Positions 51,511 through 60,741 are shown, numbered from the stretch's first letter. The stretch: 64,000 nt of DNA from Streptomyces sp. SCSIO 75703 (GCF_036607905.1 NZ_CP144555.1:248001-312000); one strand, 5' to 3'. The notes: generated from the sequence alone by a model not told the origin. Numbers and translations: made by a program.

Positions 51511-52398
51511 GTGAACCCGGCCGGAGTTCCGCCCGGCCGGCGCGGCCGTCCCGGCACTCTGCTGCCCGGGGACCGAGCAACGGAGAAGGGGGCCCTTCTG
51601 AGCACGGAGGAGACCGCAGGCGCCGCGGACGACGCGGCGGGCCACGGGCCCGGCCCGCACCGCGCCGCCGACGACGCGACGCGGCGCGGCGTACCGCGCC
51701 ACGTGGCCTGCGTGATAGACGGCAACGGCCGCTGGGCGACCCGGCGTTCCCTGCCGCGCAGCTCCGGCCACAGCGCGGCCGAGGCCACCGTGATCGAGGT
51801 GATCGAGGCGGCCCGCCGGTCCGGGGTCGAGTGGCTGAGCCTGTTCGCGTTCTCCACCGAGAACTGGCGCCGCCCGCGCGAGGAGGTCGCCTCCCTGATG
51901 CTGCTGGTCCGCCGGGTGGTGCGCAAACACGCGCCGCTGCTGCACGCCCGCGGCGTCCGCTGCCGCTTCCTCGGCGTGACGGACTCGCGCGTCCCGGCAC
52001 CGCTGGCCCGGGACTTCGCCGACCTGACCACGCTGACGGGCGCGAACCGGGGCATGACGCTGACCGTGGCGTTCGACCACGGCGGACGCCGGGACATCGT
52101 CGAGGCGGCCCGGTCCCTGCTGCGGGCCGGCGTGCCACCCGAGGCGGTCGACGAACGGACCTTCGCCGCGCACCTCCCCTTCCCGGACACTCCCGACGTG
52201 GACCTCGTCATCCGCACCTCCGGCGAACAGCGCATCTCCAACTTCATGCTCTGGCAGGTCGCGTACGCCGAACTCGTCTTCCCGCCGGTGCTCTGGCCCG
52301 ACTTCCGGGCGGCGCACTTCGTGGAGTGCCTGCACACCTACCGGCAGCGCGACCGCCGTTTCGGCGGGGTCGCACCGCACGCGAACGGAGCAACGTGA
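51511..52398 (+). CDS. uppS: cis-Prenyltransferase (undecaprenyl diphosphate synthase family)
   Basis: This protein of up to 295 residues has the family core HVACVIDGNGRWATRRSL (catalytic Asp), LSLFAFSTENWRRP and the end motif DLVIRTSGEQRISNFMLWQVAYAELVFPPVLWPDF. It joins isopentenyl diphosphate units to an allylic primer, giving cis-polyprenyl chains. The start is uncertain: GTG 51511 gives a 60-residue extension, while a better RBS (GGAGAAGGGGG) points to CTG 51598. Streptomyces usually carry more than one such gene. Its stop overlaps the next gene by 4 bases, so the two are coupled. Confidence 0.9.
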   Translation: MNPAGVPPGRRGRPGTLLPGDRATEKGALLSTEETAGAADDAAGHGPGPHRAADDATRRGVPRHVACVIDGNGRWATRRSLPRSSGHSAAEATVIEVIEAARRSGVEWLSLFAFSTENWRRPREEVASLMLLVRRVVRKHAPLLHARGVRCRFLGVTDSRVPAPLARDFADLTTLTGANRGMTLTVAFDHGGRRDIVEAARSLLRAGVPPEAVDERTFAAHLPFPDTPDVDLVIRTSGEQRISNFMLWQVAYAELVFPPVLWPDFRAAHFVECLHTYRQRDRRFGGVAPHANGAT

Positions 52399-53909
52399 CC
52401 GACAGCCGCGACCCGCATCCCGGCCCCCGCGTCCCCGGCCCCTCGGCCCCGGCGGACGACCGCTCTTCCGGCCCGTCGGCGCCCGAGGACCACGGGCGGC
52501 CGCTGTTCGGACCGGGTTCGCACTTCCACCCGTTCTTCGACGACCCGCGCTGGGCGCTGGCCATGATCCGGGCGACGGTCCTGGAGGCGGCGCACCCCCA
52601 GGTCGGCGCCGCGCTGGCCGGCAACTCCACGTTCGTGACGCACCCCTGGCGGCGGCTGCGCAACACCTTCCTCAGCCTGCGGCGGATGTTCGGCGCCGAC
52701 GAGGCGGTACGGCAGCGGGAGGCGACCCGCCTGAACCGGCTCCACGCCCGCATCCGGGGCACCGACGCCGAGGGCCGCCCGTACGACGCGATGGACCCGG
52801 CGGCCCGTGCCTGGGTGGTGGCGACCCTGTTCGAGAGCACCGTCACCATGTGCCGGCTCGGCGGGCAGCCCCTCGACCAGTCCACCCTGCGCGGGCTGTA
52901 CGCCGAGTTCCGCGCCTACCTGGCGGTGCTCGGCGGCGCGGACGACGACCTCCCGGCGACGCTGGAGGAGTTCTGGCCGTACTTCGACCGAGTGGTGGAG
53001 GAGGACCTGGAGGGCACCGAGGCGGTGCGCGTCATCCTCTACCGGCTCTTCGACGACCTGCCCGCTCCCCCGGTCCTGGAGGAGCTGGCGCCCCTGTGGG
53101 CGGTGGGCCGGTCGCTGGCCGGTCCGGTGATCGGCGCGATCACCATCGCCTCGCTGCCGGAGTCCCTGCGCCGCCGGGCCGGGCTGCCGGACGTGCCCGG
53201 TGGGCAGACGCTCGCCCAGAGCGCGTACCTCGCCGTCGGTCTGGCCCGGTACCTGCCGGAGGGCTGGAGCAGTACGGACGGCCTCGCCGGGCTGCTGCTC
53301 TCCCCCGGGGAGGACGACCCGCCCGCCCGGACGGTCACCGCCGTGCGCGACGGGCTCAAACGGGCCGGTGCCCTGCTGCGGCTGCTCGCCCCACTGCCGC
53401 CGGAGCCGGAGGAGGCCGAGCCGGACGGGGTGGGGAGGGGTGCCGCGGAGTTCTTCCGTACGGTGCTCGACCAGACCGGCGACGGCTTCCTGGACTGGCC
53501 CGATCTGGCGGCGATGGCCCGCGAGGTCGCCGGCCGCCTCGACCTGGACGAACCGGAGGAGACCCGGCTCTACGACGCGTTCGCGCTCTGGTGGCGGGAA
53601 CTCCAGCGGGCGCTGGACACCGACGGCGACGGCCGGGTGAGCGCCGCGGAGTACGCCGCCGGGGTGCCGTCCCTCGCCGGGCCCGCGCTGATCCGGGTGG
53701 CCGAGGTGCTGTTCGACGTCACCGACCGGGACGGCGACGGGACCATCGACGAGCAGGAGTACCGGACGCTGTTCCGCACCGGTTTCCGGCGCGAGATGGC
53801 GGAGGCCGGGCAGAGCTGTTCCCGCAGCGCGTTCGTCGCGGACTTCGTCGCCTTCATGACCGGCCGCCGCCGCTCCGGCGCCTACGACGGCCTGCTCGCG
53901 CAGGCGTGA
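52395..53909 (+). CDS. MpaB/Lcp-family (DUF2236) oxygenase fused to EF-hand domain
   Basis: This 504-residue fusion has residues 30-300 as a DUF2236 domain: AMIRATVLEAAHPQVGAALAGNSTF, then LNRLHARIRGTDAEGRPYDAMDP and WVVATLFESTV. Known relatives are MpaB (cleaves a farnesyl chain) and Lcp (cleaves cis-polyisoprene), both isoprenoid oxygenases. Residues 350-500 are EF-hands with loops at 359-370 (DQTGDGFLDWPD), 408-419 (DTDGDGRVSAAE) and 444-455 (DRDGDGTIDEQE); the last two are canonical. GTG 52395 overlaps the uppS stop. No signal peptide. Confidence 0.88.
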   Translation: MTDSRDPHPGPRVPGPSAPADDRSSGPSAPEDHGRPLFGPGSHFHPFFDDPRWALAMIRATVLEAAHPQVGAALAGNSTFVTHPWRRLRNTFLSLRRMFGADEAVRQREATRLNRLHARIRGTDAEGRPYDAMDPAARAWVVATLFESTVTMCRLGGQPLDQSTLRGLYAEFRAYLAVLGGADDDLPATLEEFWPYFDRVVEEDLEGTEAVRVILYRLFDDLPAPPVLEELAPLWAVGRSLAGPVIGAITIASLPESLRRRAGLPDVPGGQTLAQSAYLAVGLARYLPEGWSSTDGLAGLLLSPGEDDPPARTVTAVRDGLKRAGALLRLLAPLPPEPEEAEPDGVGRGAAEFFRTVLDQTGDGFLDWPDLAAMAREVAGRLDLDEPEETRLYDAFALWWRELQRALDTDGDGRVSAAEYAAGVPSLAGPALIRVAEVLFDVTDRDGDGTIDEQEYRTLFRTGFRREMAEAGQSCSRSAFVADFVAFMTGRRRSGAYDGLLAQA

Positions 53910-53927
53910 GCCGGCCGGCCGCCACGG

Positions 53928-54827
53928 TCAGTGGGCTCCGGTGGGCCAGGCCAGGGGTTCGGAGACCGTGCCGGCGCTCCACTCCGCGAGGCGTTCGGCG
54001 AAGGCCGCGAGTTCGCCGGCCGCGTAGTGCGCCGGGTCCCAGGCCGCGTAGAGGCTGATGGTCAGGCGTTTCCCGCCGAGGGTGAGGCGGGCCCCGTCCA
54101 GGCCGAAGCGCACCGGTTCGATGATGACGGCGGGCCCCTGTCCGGCGCGGGCCGCGGCCTGGGCGACGGGGGCGCTGGTCACCTCGCGGACGGTGACGTC
54201 GAGCCCGGACCGGCGGACCGCGGCGTCGAAGACCGCGCGCACCGCGCTGCCCCGGCCGGGCACCACCACGCGCCGGCCGCGCAGTTCCCGCAGGTCCATC
54301 TCCGCCCGGCCGGACCAGGGCCCGCCGGGCGGGCCCTGCACGTTGAGCGGCACCTCGGCGAGCCGGCGTTCGGTGAGTTCGACGGGGGCCGGCCGGGAGT
54401 TGACGGCGATATCGGCGGTCCCGTCGGACACCTGCCCGTAGACCAGTTCGGGGACGGTGTCGCGGACGTCGACGAGGGGCGCCCCGGTCTCGGCCAGGAA
54501 GGGGCACAGGACGTAGTGCATGGTCGTCGTCGGCGCCACGGCGGTGATGCCGAAGTGCCGGCCCACGTCCACCGCCCGCACCAGTTCGGCGCCCCGTTCC
54601 ATGCGGGTGAGGATGTCGCGGGCGGCGGGGAGGAAGCTCCGGCCGGCAGGGGTCAGCTCCAGGCCGGTCGAGGTGCGCGTGAAGAGCCGGGCGCCCAGTT
54701 CCTTCTCCAGCGAGGCCAGTTGCCGGGAGACGGTCGGCTGGGTCACCGCGAGCCGTTCGGCGGCCTTCGACACGCTGCCGAGCACGGCCACGTGCAAAAA
54801 GTATCGGAGCACCGTCTGCTTCATCAT
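53928..54827 (-). CDS. LysR-family transcriptional regulator
   Basis: This 299-residue regulator has a winged helix at residues 5-63 (LRYFLHVAVLGSVSKAAERLAVTQPTVSRQLASLEKELGARLF) and a two-lobed ligand domain. It is divergent from the MHS transporter gene, with a T-N11-A-like inverted repeat between them, so it most likely controls the transporter and amidohydrolase. Two ATG codons (54827, 54824) are possible starts. The ligand is unknown. Confidence 0.92.
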   Translation of the reverse strand: MMKQTVLRYFLHVAVLGSVSKAAERLAVTQPTVSRQLASLEKELGARLFTRTSTGLELTPAGRSFLPAARDILTRMERGAELVRAVDVGRHFGITAVAPTTTMHYVLCPFLAETGAPLVDVRDTVPELVYGQVSDGTADIAVNSRPAPVELTERRLAEVPLNVQGPPGGPWSGRAEMDLRELRGRRVVVPGRGSAVRAVFDAAVRRSGLDVTVREVTSAPVAQAAARAGQGPAVIIEPVRFGLDGARLTLGGKRLTISLYAAWDPAHYAAGELAAFAERLAEWSAGTVSEPLAWPTGAH

Positions 54828-54859
54828 CACCCTGCTGTCTGCGGAAATACGGTTCAGGC

Positions 54860-54883
54860 ATAGCCAGCATGCACTCCTGCTAT
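54860..54883. promoter_or_regulatory. Candidate LysR binding site ATAGC-N14-GCTAT
   Basis: The perfect 5-bp arms ATAGC (54860-54864) and GCTAT (54879-54883) lie 33 bases before the LysR start and in the gap to the divergent transporter gene. LysR activators usually bind such AT-edged dyads. Confidence 0.45.
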
Positions 54884-54994
54884 TTGACCGGGCATATCGG
54901 AGCGGAGTGAATACACCCAACCTCGTTTCGCCGCGCTCGTCCCGTGGGCGGCGAAGCACCACAGTGGTGAGGTTCGTTCTCCGAGGAATCGCCC

Positions 54995-56326
54995 ATGTCC
55001 CGCACTCCCCCGTCGGCCTCCGCCCGGTCGTCCCGCAGAGCCACGACCGCCGCGTTCGTCGGCACCGCCATCGAGTGGTACGACTTCTACATCTTCGGCA
55101 CCGCCGCCGCCCTCGTCTTCGGCAAGGTCTTCTACCCCGACATCGCGCCCGGCGCCGGGGTCCTCGCCTCCTTCGCCACGATGTGGGTCGGGTTCCTCGC
55201 ACGCCCCCTCGGCGGCATCGTCTTCGGCCACATGGGCGACCGGGTGGGCCGGAAGAACACGCTGGTCATCACGTTGGTGATGATGGGCGTGGCGACCTTC
55301 TGCATCGGCCTGCTGCCCACCTACGGGCAGATCGGCGTCGCCGCGCCGACCCTGCTGGTGCTGCTGCGCGCCGTGCAGGGCCTGGCGGTGGGCGGCGAGT
55401 GGGGCGGCGCCGTGCTGATGGCGACCGAGAACGCCTCCGAGAAGCGCAAGGGCTCGGCCGGCATGTGGGTCCAGCAGGGCTCGCCGGCCGGCTCCATCCT
55501 GGCCACGCTGATGTTCCTGCTGGTCGGCACGTTGCCCGACCGGGCGTTCCTCACCTGGGGCTGGCGGGTGCCGTTCCTGCTCTCCGCGCTCCTGGTCGTG
55601 GTCGGCCTGGTGATCCGGCTGAAGGTCGAGGAGTCCGCGGACTTCGAGCGGGCCAAGGAGCGCGACGACGTCGTCAAGATGCCCCTCATGGAGGTGCTGC
55701 GCACCGCGCCGGGCGTGGTCGCCCTCGGCATGGGCGCGTCCATCATGGGCATCGCCGCCGCCTACTTCAACAACACCTTCGTGCTGTCCTGGACCACCAC
55801 CGACCTCGGTGTCGGGCGGCAGACGATGCTCAACATCCTGCTGGTCATCGCGGTGCTCCAGTTCCTGTTGCAGCCGCTCGCGGCCCGGCTCTCGCAACGC
55901 TTCGGCGCGGTCCGCGTCATGGCGGGCGGTCTGACGCTCTCCGTGGTGATCGTGGTGCCGATGTTCCTGCTGATCTCCACGGCCAACCCGGTGCTGATCA
56001 CGGTGGGCCTGATCCTGCCGACGCTCGGCACGGTCCTGTACTACGCGATGCTCTCCAGCTTCCTGGCCTCGGTCTTCCCCGCGAACGTCCGCTACACCGG
56101 CGTCTCCCTCGCCTACCAGCTCTGCTCCTCCCTGATCGGCGGCGCGACCCCGCTGATCGCCCAGACCGTGCTGATCAACACCGGCGTGGCGGGCATCGGG
56201 GTCTTCTACGGCGTGATGCTGGTCGTCACCCTGGCCTGTGTCCTCGGCCTCGCCCGGCTGGCCGCGCGGCGCGCCGCCGACTCCGGCGCCGCCGACTCCG
56301 GCACGCGGGTCCCCGAGGCCGTCTGA
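54995..56326 (+). CDS. MHS-family (metabolite:H+ symporter) MFS transporter
   Basis: This 443-residue importer has twelve helices. N-terminal signature FVGTAIEWYDFYIFGTAAALVFG and loop GHMGDRVGRKNTL define the MHS family, with AVGGEWGGAVLMATENA in helix 4-5. The family takes up organic acids, betaines and aromatic acids. GAGGA precedes ATG 54995. It is followed by an amidohydrolase, perhaps acting on the imported compound, and preceded by the divergent LysR gene. Confidence 0.92.
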   Translation: MSRTPPSASARSSRRATTAAFVGTAIEWYDFYIFGTAAALVFGKVFYPDIAPGAGVLASFATMWVGFLARPLGGIVFGHMGDRVGRKNTLVITLVMMGVATFCIGLLPTYGQIGVAAPTLLVLLRAVQGLAVGGEWGGAVLMATENASEKRKGSAGMWVQQGSPAGSILATLMFLLVGTLPDRAFLTWGWRVPFLLSALLVVVGLVIRLKVEESADFERAKERDDVVKMPLMEVLRTAPGVVALGMGASIMGIAAAYFNNTFVLSWTTTDLGVGRQTMLNILLVIAVLQFLLQPLAARLSQRFGAVRVMAGGLTLSVVIVVPMFLLISTANPVLITVGLILPTLGTVLYYAMLSSFLASVFPANVRYTGVSLAYQLCSSLIGGATPLIAQTVLINTGVAGIGVFYGVMLVVTLACVLGLARLAARRAADSGAADSGTRVPEAV

Positions 56327-56411
56327 GCCCGCCCGGCCGGGCCCCTCCCCCTGCCGTCCCGTCCTCGCCGTTCTTCCCGTCCCTCCCCTTCCCTCAGGAG
56401 CGCACGTCCAC

Positions 56412-58064
56412 ATGCAGATCGACGCGATGTTCGTCAACAGCCGTATCCGGACCATGGACCCGGCCCGTCCCACCGCCTCCCGGCTCGGGGTGCTGAACGG
56501 GCGTGTCGTCGGGCTCGACGAGGAGCTGGACGGGGTGAGCGCCGCCGTCACCCACGACCTGGGCGGCGCCCCGGTGCTGCCCGGCTTCCACGACGCGCAC
56601 TTCCACACCCACCTGCTGGGCCGCCGCCTGGCCTGGCTCGACCTGCGCGCCTCGGCCGTGGGCGACCTCGACGAGCTGTACCGGGCGGTGGCCGACCGGG
56701 CCGCCGGTCTCGGTCCGGACGAGTGGGTCTTCGGTTCGGGCTACGACCAGAACAAGACGGGCGGCCACCCGGTCGCCCGTCTGCTGGACGAGGCCGCGGG
56801 GGGCCGGCCGGTGTGGCTGGAGCACGTCTCCGGGCACATGGGCGTGGCCAGCACCGAGGCGTTCCGCCGGGTCGGGTACGCGGACGGCCGGGGCGTGCCC
56901 GACGTGGACGGCGGCCACGTGGCGCGGCTGGCGGACGGGACCGCGGAGGGGCTGCTCCAGGAGCGGGCCATGCGGCTCGTCTACTCGGTGATCCGGCCGC
57001 TGCCGACGGAGGAGGTCCTCGGCCATGTGCGGCTGGCCTCGGACAAGGCCCTGTCGGAGGGGCTGACCAGCGTCACCGAGCCGGGTCTCGGGGCCCACGA
57101 GATGATCGGTGCCTCCCCCTCGGACGTCCACACCTACCAGCTCGCCCGGGAGCGGGGGCTGATGCGGCTGCGGACCACGCTGATGCCGTACATCACCAAG
57201 CTGCACTACCTGGAGGGGTTCCGGGACCCGCGCGAGTGGTTCGGCCTCGACCTGGGCATCCGGACCGGCTTCGGCGACGAGCGGATGCGGCTGGGGCCGG
57301 TGAAGATCGTCACGGACGGATCGCTGATCGGCAAGTCGGCGGCGATGCACACGTGTTACCACGGCGAGCCGTCCAACAAGGGCTTCATGCAGTTCACCGC
57401 GGAGGAGGTGCGCGACTTCGTGGTCGACGCGCACCGGGCCGGCTGGTCCGTGGCGGCGCACGCCATCGGGGACTCGGCGGTGGACGCCGCGCTGGACGCC
57501 TTCGAGGCGGCCCAGCTCCGGACGCCCCGGGCCGGCGCACGGCACCGCATCGAGCACTTCGGCGTGGCGAGCGACGAGCAGGTGGCCCGCCTGGTGCGGC
57601 TCGGTGTGGTGCCGGTGCCGCAGGGCGCGTTCGTCTCGGAGCTGGGGGACGGCATGCTGCGGGCGCTCGGTCCGGAGCGGGCCCGCCTGTGCTACCGGAT
57701 GAAGTCGCTGCTGGAGGCCGGCGCGGTGCTGCCCGGTTCCTCCGACGCTCCCGTCGCCGACGGGAACCCGCTGGTGAACATCCACGACATGGTCAACCGG
57801 GTCACCGCGGGCGGTGAGGTCTTCAACGCCGACGAGCGGCTGACCGTGGCGGAGGCGGTGCGCGCCTACACCTACGGGTCGGCGTACGCGGTCGGCGAGG
57901 AGGGCGACAAGGGCGTGCTGGCCCGGGGCATGCTCGCGGACCTCGTGGTGCTCTCCGACGACCTGTTCGCCGTCGACCCCTCCCGCATCCGGGACGTCAC
58001 CGTGGGCGCCACGGTGGTGGGCGGTGCCGTCGAGTTCGACGGTGGTGCGGTGCGGACGCTCTGA
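56412..58064 (+). CDS. Amidohydrolase of the YtcJ-like (amidohydro_3) group
   Basis: This 550-residue metal-dependent hydrolase has the zinc motif HDAHFHTH (residues 59-66). Later ligands are in AHAIGDSAVDAALD and HRIEHFG, and the final Asp is in GSSDAPVADGNPL. The composite beta-sandwich is made of both ends (VNSRIRTMDP, GMLADLVVLSDD). This group hydrolyses amides, N-formyl groups or cyclic imides, with no known single substrate. AGGAG precedes ATG 56412. It is likely co-transcribed with the MHS transporter. Confidence 0.92.
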   Translation: MQIDAMFVNSRIRTMDPARPTASRLGVLNGRVVGLDEELDGVSAAVTHDLGGAPVLPGFHDAHFHTHLLGRRLAWLDLRASAVGDLDELYRAVADRAAGLGPDEWVFGSGYDQNKTGGHPVARLLDEAAGGRPVWLEHVSGHMGVASTEAFRRVGYADGRGVPDVDGGHVARLADGTAEGLLQERAMRLVYSVIRPLPTEEVLGHVRLASDKALSEGLTSVTEPGLGAHEMIGASPSDVHTYQLARERGLMRLRTTLMPYITKLHYLEGFRDPREWFGLDLGIRTGFGDERMRLGPVKIVTDGSLIGKSAAMHTCYHGEPSNKGFMQFTAEEVRDFVVDAHRAGWSVAAHAIGDSAVDAALDAFEAAQLRTPRAGARHRIEHFGVASDEQVARLVRLGVVPVPQGAFVSELGDGMLRALGPERARLCYRMKSLLEAGAVLPGSSDAPVADGNPLVNIHDMVNRVTAGGEVFNADERLTVAEAVRAYTYGSAYAVGEEGDKGVLARGMLADLVVLSDDLFAVDPSRIRDVTVGATVVGGAVEFDGGAVRTL

Positions 58065-58595
58065 CCGGCCCGCCGGCCGCCGGGCCGGCGACCGGGAAGC
58101 CGTGGTGGAGGTCCGTGCGCGAAGCCGGGCCCCCCCGGCGTTCTCGGGCCCGCTTTTTCTCCGCATTCCGCCCCGGAGGAAAAGGCCCGGTGCCATATCG
58201 ATTTCTATGTCCCCTTCCCCGGGAACGTGTATGGGAAAGGCCGTCACTTCCCCGACCAGCGGTTCCGGAACGACTCGCCAGGGCCGTGACCTGCGTCACA
58301 CCAAGAACGGGTCCGTCTTTCCCCGTCCCTCAACTCCTGTGCTAAATCGCCAGTTCAGGGGCGCGCACCGGGTCCGCGGGCCTCGCAGCCGGTTCTTCAT
58401 CCTGGGTGAACCGGCGGTTCATCCGCCTTTCCCGTGCCTCTTGCTCCGGCCGGAATTGCCGTGCCAGTCTTCGCCGCGATTCGACGCCGACGGCACCGTG
58501 GGCGATCCCCGCATTCTCCCGGCGGTCCCCGGCGGGTTCGTTCCGAAAACGGCGTCACCACCCTTCACCCTCACTTCTCCTCAAGGCGGATGACC
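58065..58595. other. 530-bp intergenic region with terminator and inverted repeat
   Basis: CCGGCCC (58065-58071) and GGGCCGG (58082-58088) form a terminator-like hairpin right at the amidohydrolase stop. At 58404-58424, GGGTGAACCG and CGGTTCATCC are arms of a 21-base inverted repeat with one mismatch, a likely operator for the exported MBL-fold gene. Stretches at 58,140-58,330 are AT-richer. No gene is convincing. Confidence 0.5.
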
Positions 58596-59756
58596 ATGTG
58601 CAACCTGTGCGATGCCACGCCTGCGGCCGACACCGGCGAAGCGTCCTCCGGGACCGGCGGCGGGCTCGGCCGCCGGTCCGTGCTGACCGCCCTCGGCGCC
58701 ACTTCGGTGGCCGCCGGTCTCTCCGGCGTCGCGGCCCCGGCCGCCGCGGCGGCACCCGGCACCGGGAAGCCCGGCAAGAACCGCTGGGGCAAGCTCGACC
58801 TGGTACTGCTGGGCACCAAGGCGGGCCCGCCCGTGGACCCGCTGCGGACCGGCATCTCCACCGCGCTCGTCGTCGACGGGGCCACCTACGTGGTCGACTG
58901 CGGGCGGGCCGCCGCCACCCAGTACGTGCGCGCGGGCCTGACGATGTCCTCGCTGAGCGGCATCTTCATCACCCACCTGCACGCCGACCACGTCGCCGAC
59001 TACTACAACTTCTTCCTGCTGGGCGGCAGCGTCCCCAACCAGGAGAAGGACAACATCACGCGCCCGGTGCCGGTCCACGGCCCGGGGCCGGCCGGCGGGC
59101 TGCCGCCGAAGTTCGGCGGCGGCGACGCGCCGACGGTCAGCCCGGGGAACCCGACGCCTGGCATCCGGCAGCTCACCGAGGACTGCCACGCCGCGTACGC
59201 CTACAGCACCAACGTCTTCCTGCGGGACATGGGCATCCAGGACGTCCGCGACCTCGCCGACGTCCACGAGATCGCCGTCCCGGAGGTCGGCGCGGGCTTC
59301 GCGAACACGGCGCCGCCGATGAAGCCGTTCCTCGTGATGGAGGACGACCGGGTCAGGGTGAGCGCCGTACTGGTGCCGCACGGCCCGGTCTTCCCGGCCT
59401 TCGCCTTCCGCTTCGACACCGACCACGGGTCGGTCACCTTCTCCGGCGACACCACGTACAGCGACAACCTGATCCGGCTCGCCAAGGGGTCGGACGTGCT
59501 GGTCCACGAGGCGATCAGCGTCGAGGGGCTGGACGCGCCCGCGGTCTTCGTGGACCACCTCCTGCAGTCCCACGTCGAGGTGCAGAAGGTCGGCCCGATC
59601 GCCCGGCGGGCCGGTGTCGGCATGCTGGTGCTGTCGCACATCTCCGAGGTCGCCCGCAACCCGATCGACGCGCGGCAGTGGAAGAAGTGGGCGCAGCGCG
59701 GGTACGGCGGCGAGGTCGTGGTCGGCGAGGACCTCCAGCGGATCAGGCTGGCCTGA
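58596..59756 (+). CDS. Tat-exported metallo-beta-lactamase-fold hydrolase
   Basis: This 386-residue protein has the zinc motif THLHADH and downstream ligands in FSGDTTYSDN and VLSHISEVARNP, as in MBL-fold phosphodiesterase or arylsulfatase-like enzymes (RNase Z group). A twin-arginine signal (GRRSVLTALGATSVAAGLSG) follows an unusual leader with MCNLC, so a Cys-x2-Cys precedes the signal. ATG 58596 is chosen since AAGGCGG abuts the ATG at 58590 but is 6 bases from 58596. The substrate is unknown. Confidence 0.9.
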   Translation: MCNLCDATPAADTGEASSGTGGGLGRRSVLTALGATSVAAGLSGVAAPAAAAAPGTGKPGKNRWGKLDLVLLGTKAGPPVDPLRTGISTALVVDGATYVVDCGRAAATQYVRAGLTMSSLSGIFITHLHADHVADYYNFFLLGGSVPNQEKDNITRPVPVHGPGPAGGLPPKFGGGDAPTVSPGNPTPGIRQLTEDCHAAYAYSTNVFLRDMGIQDVRDLADVHEIAVPEVGAGFANTAPPMKPFLVMEDDRVRVSAVLVPHGPVFPAFAFRFDTDHGSVTFSGDTTYSDNLIRLAKGSDVLVHEAISVEGLDAPAVFVDHLLQSHVEVQKVGPIARRAGVGMLVLSHISEVARNPIDARQWKKWAQRGYGGEVVVGEDLQRIRLA

Positions 59757-59776
59757 CCGGCGCCCCGGGAACGACG

Positions 59777-59817
59777 CGTCCGCCCGGCACGGCCTCACGG
59801 GTCGTGCCGGGCGGACG
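59777..59817. terminator. Bidirectional perfect 15-bp stem-loop
   Basis: CGTCCGCCCGGCACG (59777-59791) pairs perfectly with CGTGCCGGGCGGACG (59803-59817), between the convergent MBL-fold gene and the catabolic operon. Confidence 0.85.
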
Positions 59818-59842
59818 GCGTCCTGCGGTGCCCCCGGGCGGG

Positions 59843-60664
59843 TCAGACGATCGGCGTGGACACGGTGCCGATGCCGTCCACGCTCACCTCGACCAGGTCC
59901 CCGGGACGCAGGTACCGCTGCGGGGTGCGGGCCCTGCCGACGCCGCCGGGGGTACCGGTGAGGATCAGGTCCCCGGGGTGCAGCGGCACCATGGTGGACA
60001 CGTACGCCAGCAGGTAGGCGGGGCTGAACAGCAGGTCCGCGACGGCGTGTTCCTGCACGACCTCGCCGTTGAGCGTGGTGCGCAGCACCGCCGTGTCCGC
60101 GTCGAACCCGTCCGGCGTGACCATGACCGGGCCGACCGGGGTGGAGCGGGCCCAGATCTTGCCCTGGAGCCACTCGGTGGTCCGGTACTGCCAGCCGCGC
60201 ATCGAGATGTCGTTGGCGACGGTGTAGCCGGCGATGTGGGCGCCGGCCTCCTCCTCGCTCACCCGGTGGGCGGTGCGGCCGACGACGAGTGCCAGCTCTC
60301 CCTCCCAGTCCATCTCCGGGTCCTCCGCCACGGCCTCCACGGCGTCGCGGGGGCCGGTCAGGGTGTCCGCGAACTTGGCGAACAGGGTCGGGTGGGCGGG
60401 GAGTTCACGGCCCATCTCGCGGATGTGGCCCGTGTAGTTGAGGCCGGCGCACAGCACCTTCGAGGGGCGCGGCACGAGGGTCCGCTCCTCGACGCCGGAC
60501 CGGTGGTGGCGGGGGCCCTCGGCGTCCCGCGCGATCCGCCGCCAGTCCTCGTGCGCCAGCAGGGCGCCGAGGTCGGCGTGGCCGGGGAGGAGCGTGTACT
60601 CCTCGCCGTCGAGTCGGGCGGCGTGGGTGGTCCCCTCGGGGGTGCGCACGGTTGCCAGTCTCAC
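59843..60664 (-). CDS. Fumarylacetoacetate hydrolase-family enzyme
   Basis: This 273-residue FAH-family enzyme has an N-terminal regulatory part and the catalytic core from residue 70 on: VLCAGLNYTGHIREMG, DWEGELALVVGR, GYTVANDISMRGWQ and ILTGTPGGVG, with the metal-binding acidic residues. The family cleaves acylpyruvates or hydrates 2-oxo-dienoates late in aromatic breakdown. GTG 60664 has AAGGA upstream. It is the last gene of an operon with a two-component monooxygenase and a permease. Confidence 0.93.
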   Translation of the reverse strand: MRLATVRTPEGTTHAARLDGEEYTLLPGHADLGALLAHEDWRRIARDAEGPRHHRSGVEERTLVPRPSKVLCAGLNYTGHIREMGRELPAHPTLFAKFADTLTGPRDAVEAVAEDPEMDWEGELALVVGRTAHRVSEEEAGAHIAGYTVANDISMRGWQYRTTEWLQGKIWARSTPVGPVMVTPDGFDADTAVLRTTLNGEVVQEHAVADLLFSPAYLLAYVSTMVPLHPGDLILTGTPGGVGRARTPQRYLRPGDLVEVSVDGIGTVSTPIV

Positions 60665-60741
60665 GTGGTTCCTTTCCTCTCGCCCCGCGTGCCGCGCCGC
60701 CGCCGTCGTCGGGGACGGCGGCGGCGCGGGGGCGGGGTCTG

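Noticed and set aside
51598..52398. CTG 51598 as the firm start of uppS
   Set aside because: The RBS before it is good, but CTG starts are rare. I kept GTG 51511 and noted the doubt.
58391..58424. PHO-box-like GGTTC repeats before the MBL-fold gene
   Set aside because: The two GGTTC elements are 25 bases apart, not a multiple of 11, and the region is better read as an inverted repeat.
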